A stretch of 6,279 bases of DNA from Candidatus Izemoplasma sp. (GTDB lineage: Bacteria > Bacillota_I > Bacilli_A > Izemoplasmatales > Izemoplasmataceae), in NCBI GenBank assembly GCA_007117555.1, contig SKGI01000030.1:1-6279 (forward strand), in the 5' to 3' direction. The translations under genes and the position numbers were made by a program. The notes under the pieces were generated by a model. The model saw only the letters and a list, made by a program, of their open reading frames with translations. It was not told where the DNA came from and ran no database searches. This document shows, piece after piece, positions 5,341 to 6,279 of the stretch. Each line of letters opens with the position of its first letter. Within the stretch, counting starts at the first letter, position 1.

Positions 5341-6279
5341 TTAACCCTCCAGTCCAAGCGATTGCTTCAACAACATTTTAGCTGCTTCACGATGCGTAAG
5401 TGATAGCACACCAATGCTTGACAATATATAATCCGTATCTTTTAGTATTTTAACAGGATGTGTTGGAATCAGTTTGTGTGGGTTAGACGCTAAATAACTC
5501 TGGATGATTGCTTCAGTGTTACTAAGATGAACCAACGCACCGCCTGTTAGAACAACAGTTTTGACTTGTGTCAAATCCCGTCCTTCTGGAATCATTTTTA
5601 CGCCATTTGAAGTGTAGACTTTTCGCAAGTCACCCACATGACGATCCATAGCACGATGCACGCAAGTTTTAGTAATTTCATAAACGAGTGATTTTTCTAA
5701 AGCTGTTTTAGGTATGTAAGTATAACTTTCGATGAGTGCTTCAAGTTCTTTTTCACCGATATTCAGAGCTGTCTTGAGTGTCATAGGGTTCATGGTATCC
5801 AGTACATTTTTAAAGTTTACAAAAACACCTAGATCGCCTTCAACAGTTCGCTTCTCACGGGCTTCACCCTCATGGTAAGCGCGGTATTCTTCGCTGGGAT
5901 AAGTGACTGAATGTACATCAGAAGTCGCCCCACCCACATCGATAACAACTAGGTTCCCTATCATGTCATGCAACAACATGGCTGCTTCCATCACTGAACC
6001 GGGTGTAGGCATGATATGACCTGATACCATCTCTTTAATGTATTTCATGCCTTTCGCATGAACAATATGTTCCTCAAACGTCTCATATATTTTTTTCCTT
6101 AATGGTTCGATATTTAAGAAATCTACCCTTGGATAAACATTTTCAACTAATTGAACATATTGTGCTTGAGGTGTGGTATCTAACCATTTTTTAATTCGTG
6201 TGTGATTTGCACAATTACCAGCGTATATAATCGGTACGTCAAGTTGAAGTGATGCGACCGCAAGAAGATTTTGGTAAGC
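5341..6279 (-). CDS. MutL/GlmL-type reactivase of a B12-dependent mutase, 5' end missing
   Basis: This is the C-terminal 312 residues of a protein of the glutamate mutase MutL (GlmL) family, usually about 460 residues. The frame stays open from the ATG at 6048 to the window edge, and the extra 77 codons carry family sequence (IYAGN at 18-22, VYPRVDFLNIEPLR at 48-61, HAKG at 74-77), so 6048 is not the true start. The ASKHA-type ATPase core is visible: IDVGGATSDVHSV at 113-125 (phosphate loop), KRTVEGDLG at 143-151 and VLTGGALV at 243-250. Family members accompany adenosylcobalamin mutases and are thought to restore inactivated cofactor. Next to orr, the likely client is D-ornithine 4,5-aminomutase, which should be encoded to the right. 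It is not the DNA mismatch-repair MutL. Its TAA stop lies in the spacer between the orr ribosome site and the orr ATG. Confidence 0.9.
   Translation of the reverse strand, partial: AYQNLLAVASLQLDVPIIYAGNCANHTRIKKWLDTTPQAQYVQLVENVYPRVDFLNIEPLRKKIYETFEEHIVHAKGMKYIKEMVSGHIMPTPGSVMEAAMLLHDMIGNLVVIDVGGATSDVHSVTYPSEEYRAYHEGEAREKRTVEGDLGVFVNFKNVLDTMNPMTLKTALNIGEKELEALIESYTYIPKTALEKSLVYEITKTCVHRAMDRHVGDLRKVYTSNGVKMIPEGRDLTQVKTVVLTGGALVHLSNTEAIIQSYLASNPHKLIPTHPVKILKDTDYILSSIGVLSLTHREAAKMLLKQSLGLEG
5345..5350 (-). promoter_or_regulatory. orr ribosome binding site
   Basis: GGAGGG lies seven bases upstream of the orr ATG, within the last codons of mutL. The mutL TAA falls between this site and the ATG, so termination and initiation nearly coincide. 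It fixes the orr start. Confidence 0.8.

Noticed and set aside
5341..6048. A complete 235-residue protein starting at the ATG at 6048
   Set aside because: The frame continues open to the window edge with family-specific sequence (AGN, VYPRVDFLNIEPLR, HAKG), so this is an internal methionine of a truncated longer gene.
5341..6279. DNA mismatch-repair MutL
   Set aside because: The names coincide, but the VGGATSDVHSV and TGGALV motifs belong to the glutamate-mutase-associated ATPase family, not the GHKL ATPase of mismatch repair.

Overview
The window holds six genes, all on the minus strand and read right to left, packed end to end as one operon. In transcription order they are: the 3' part of a glutamate-mutase-type MutL/GlmL reactivase (open at the right edge), an ornithine racemase (orr), an alanine racemase (alr), arginine deiminase (arcA), catabolic ornithine carbamoyltransferase (arcB) and carbamate kinase (arcC). 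A Rho-independent terminator lies just past arcC, at about 18-41. No junction between genes exceeds 10 bases, and three of the five junctions overlap. No promoter is visible, so transcription must enter from beyond base 6279.

The genes fit a single catabolic route. ArcA, ArcB and ArcC take L-arginine through citrulline to L-ornithine, CO2, ammonia and ATP. Orr epimerises L-ornithine to D-ornithine, the entry step of the anaerobic oxidative ornithine pathway known from Clostridium sticklandii. In that pathway a B12-dependent D-ornithine 4,5-aminomutase, a 2,4-diaminopentanoate dehydrogenase and a thiolase yield acetyl-CoA and D-alanine. MutL-type proteins are ATPases associated with B12-dependent carbon-skeleton and amino mutases, so the MutL here probably serves that aminomutase, whose genes should lie to the right of the window. 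The alanine racemase sits where it could convert the D-alanine end product to L-alanine. The complete route is an inference: the aminomutase, dehydrogenase and thiolase are not in this window.

The organism looks like a low-GC anaerobic or facultative fermenter of the Bacillota/Mycoplasmatota side of the tree. The supporting signs are strong AGGAGG-type ribosome binding sites, AT-rich coding, ADI-pathway proteins resembling Gram-positive and mollicute versions, and an ornithine racemase of the clostridial kind. TGA ends two genes (orr and alr) at plausible family lengths and Trp is TGG, so the standard bacterial code applies rather than the Mycoplasma/Spiroplasma code. I cannot name the genus. 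GC content rises along the operon, from about 38% in orr to about 43% in a sample of arcB and about 48% in arcC (hand counts).

There is no gene-free stretch over 50 bases, and no RNA gene, mobile element, CRISPR array or long repeat was seen.
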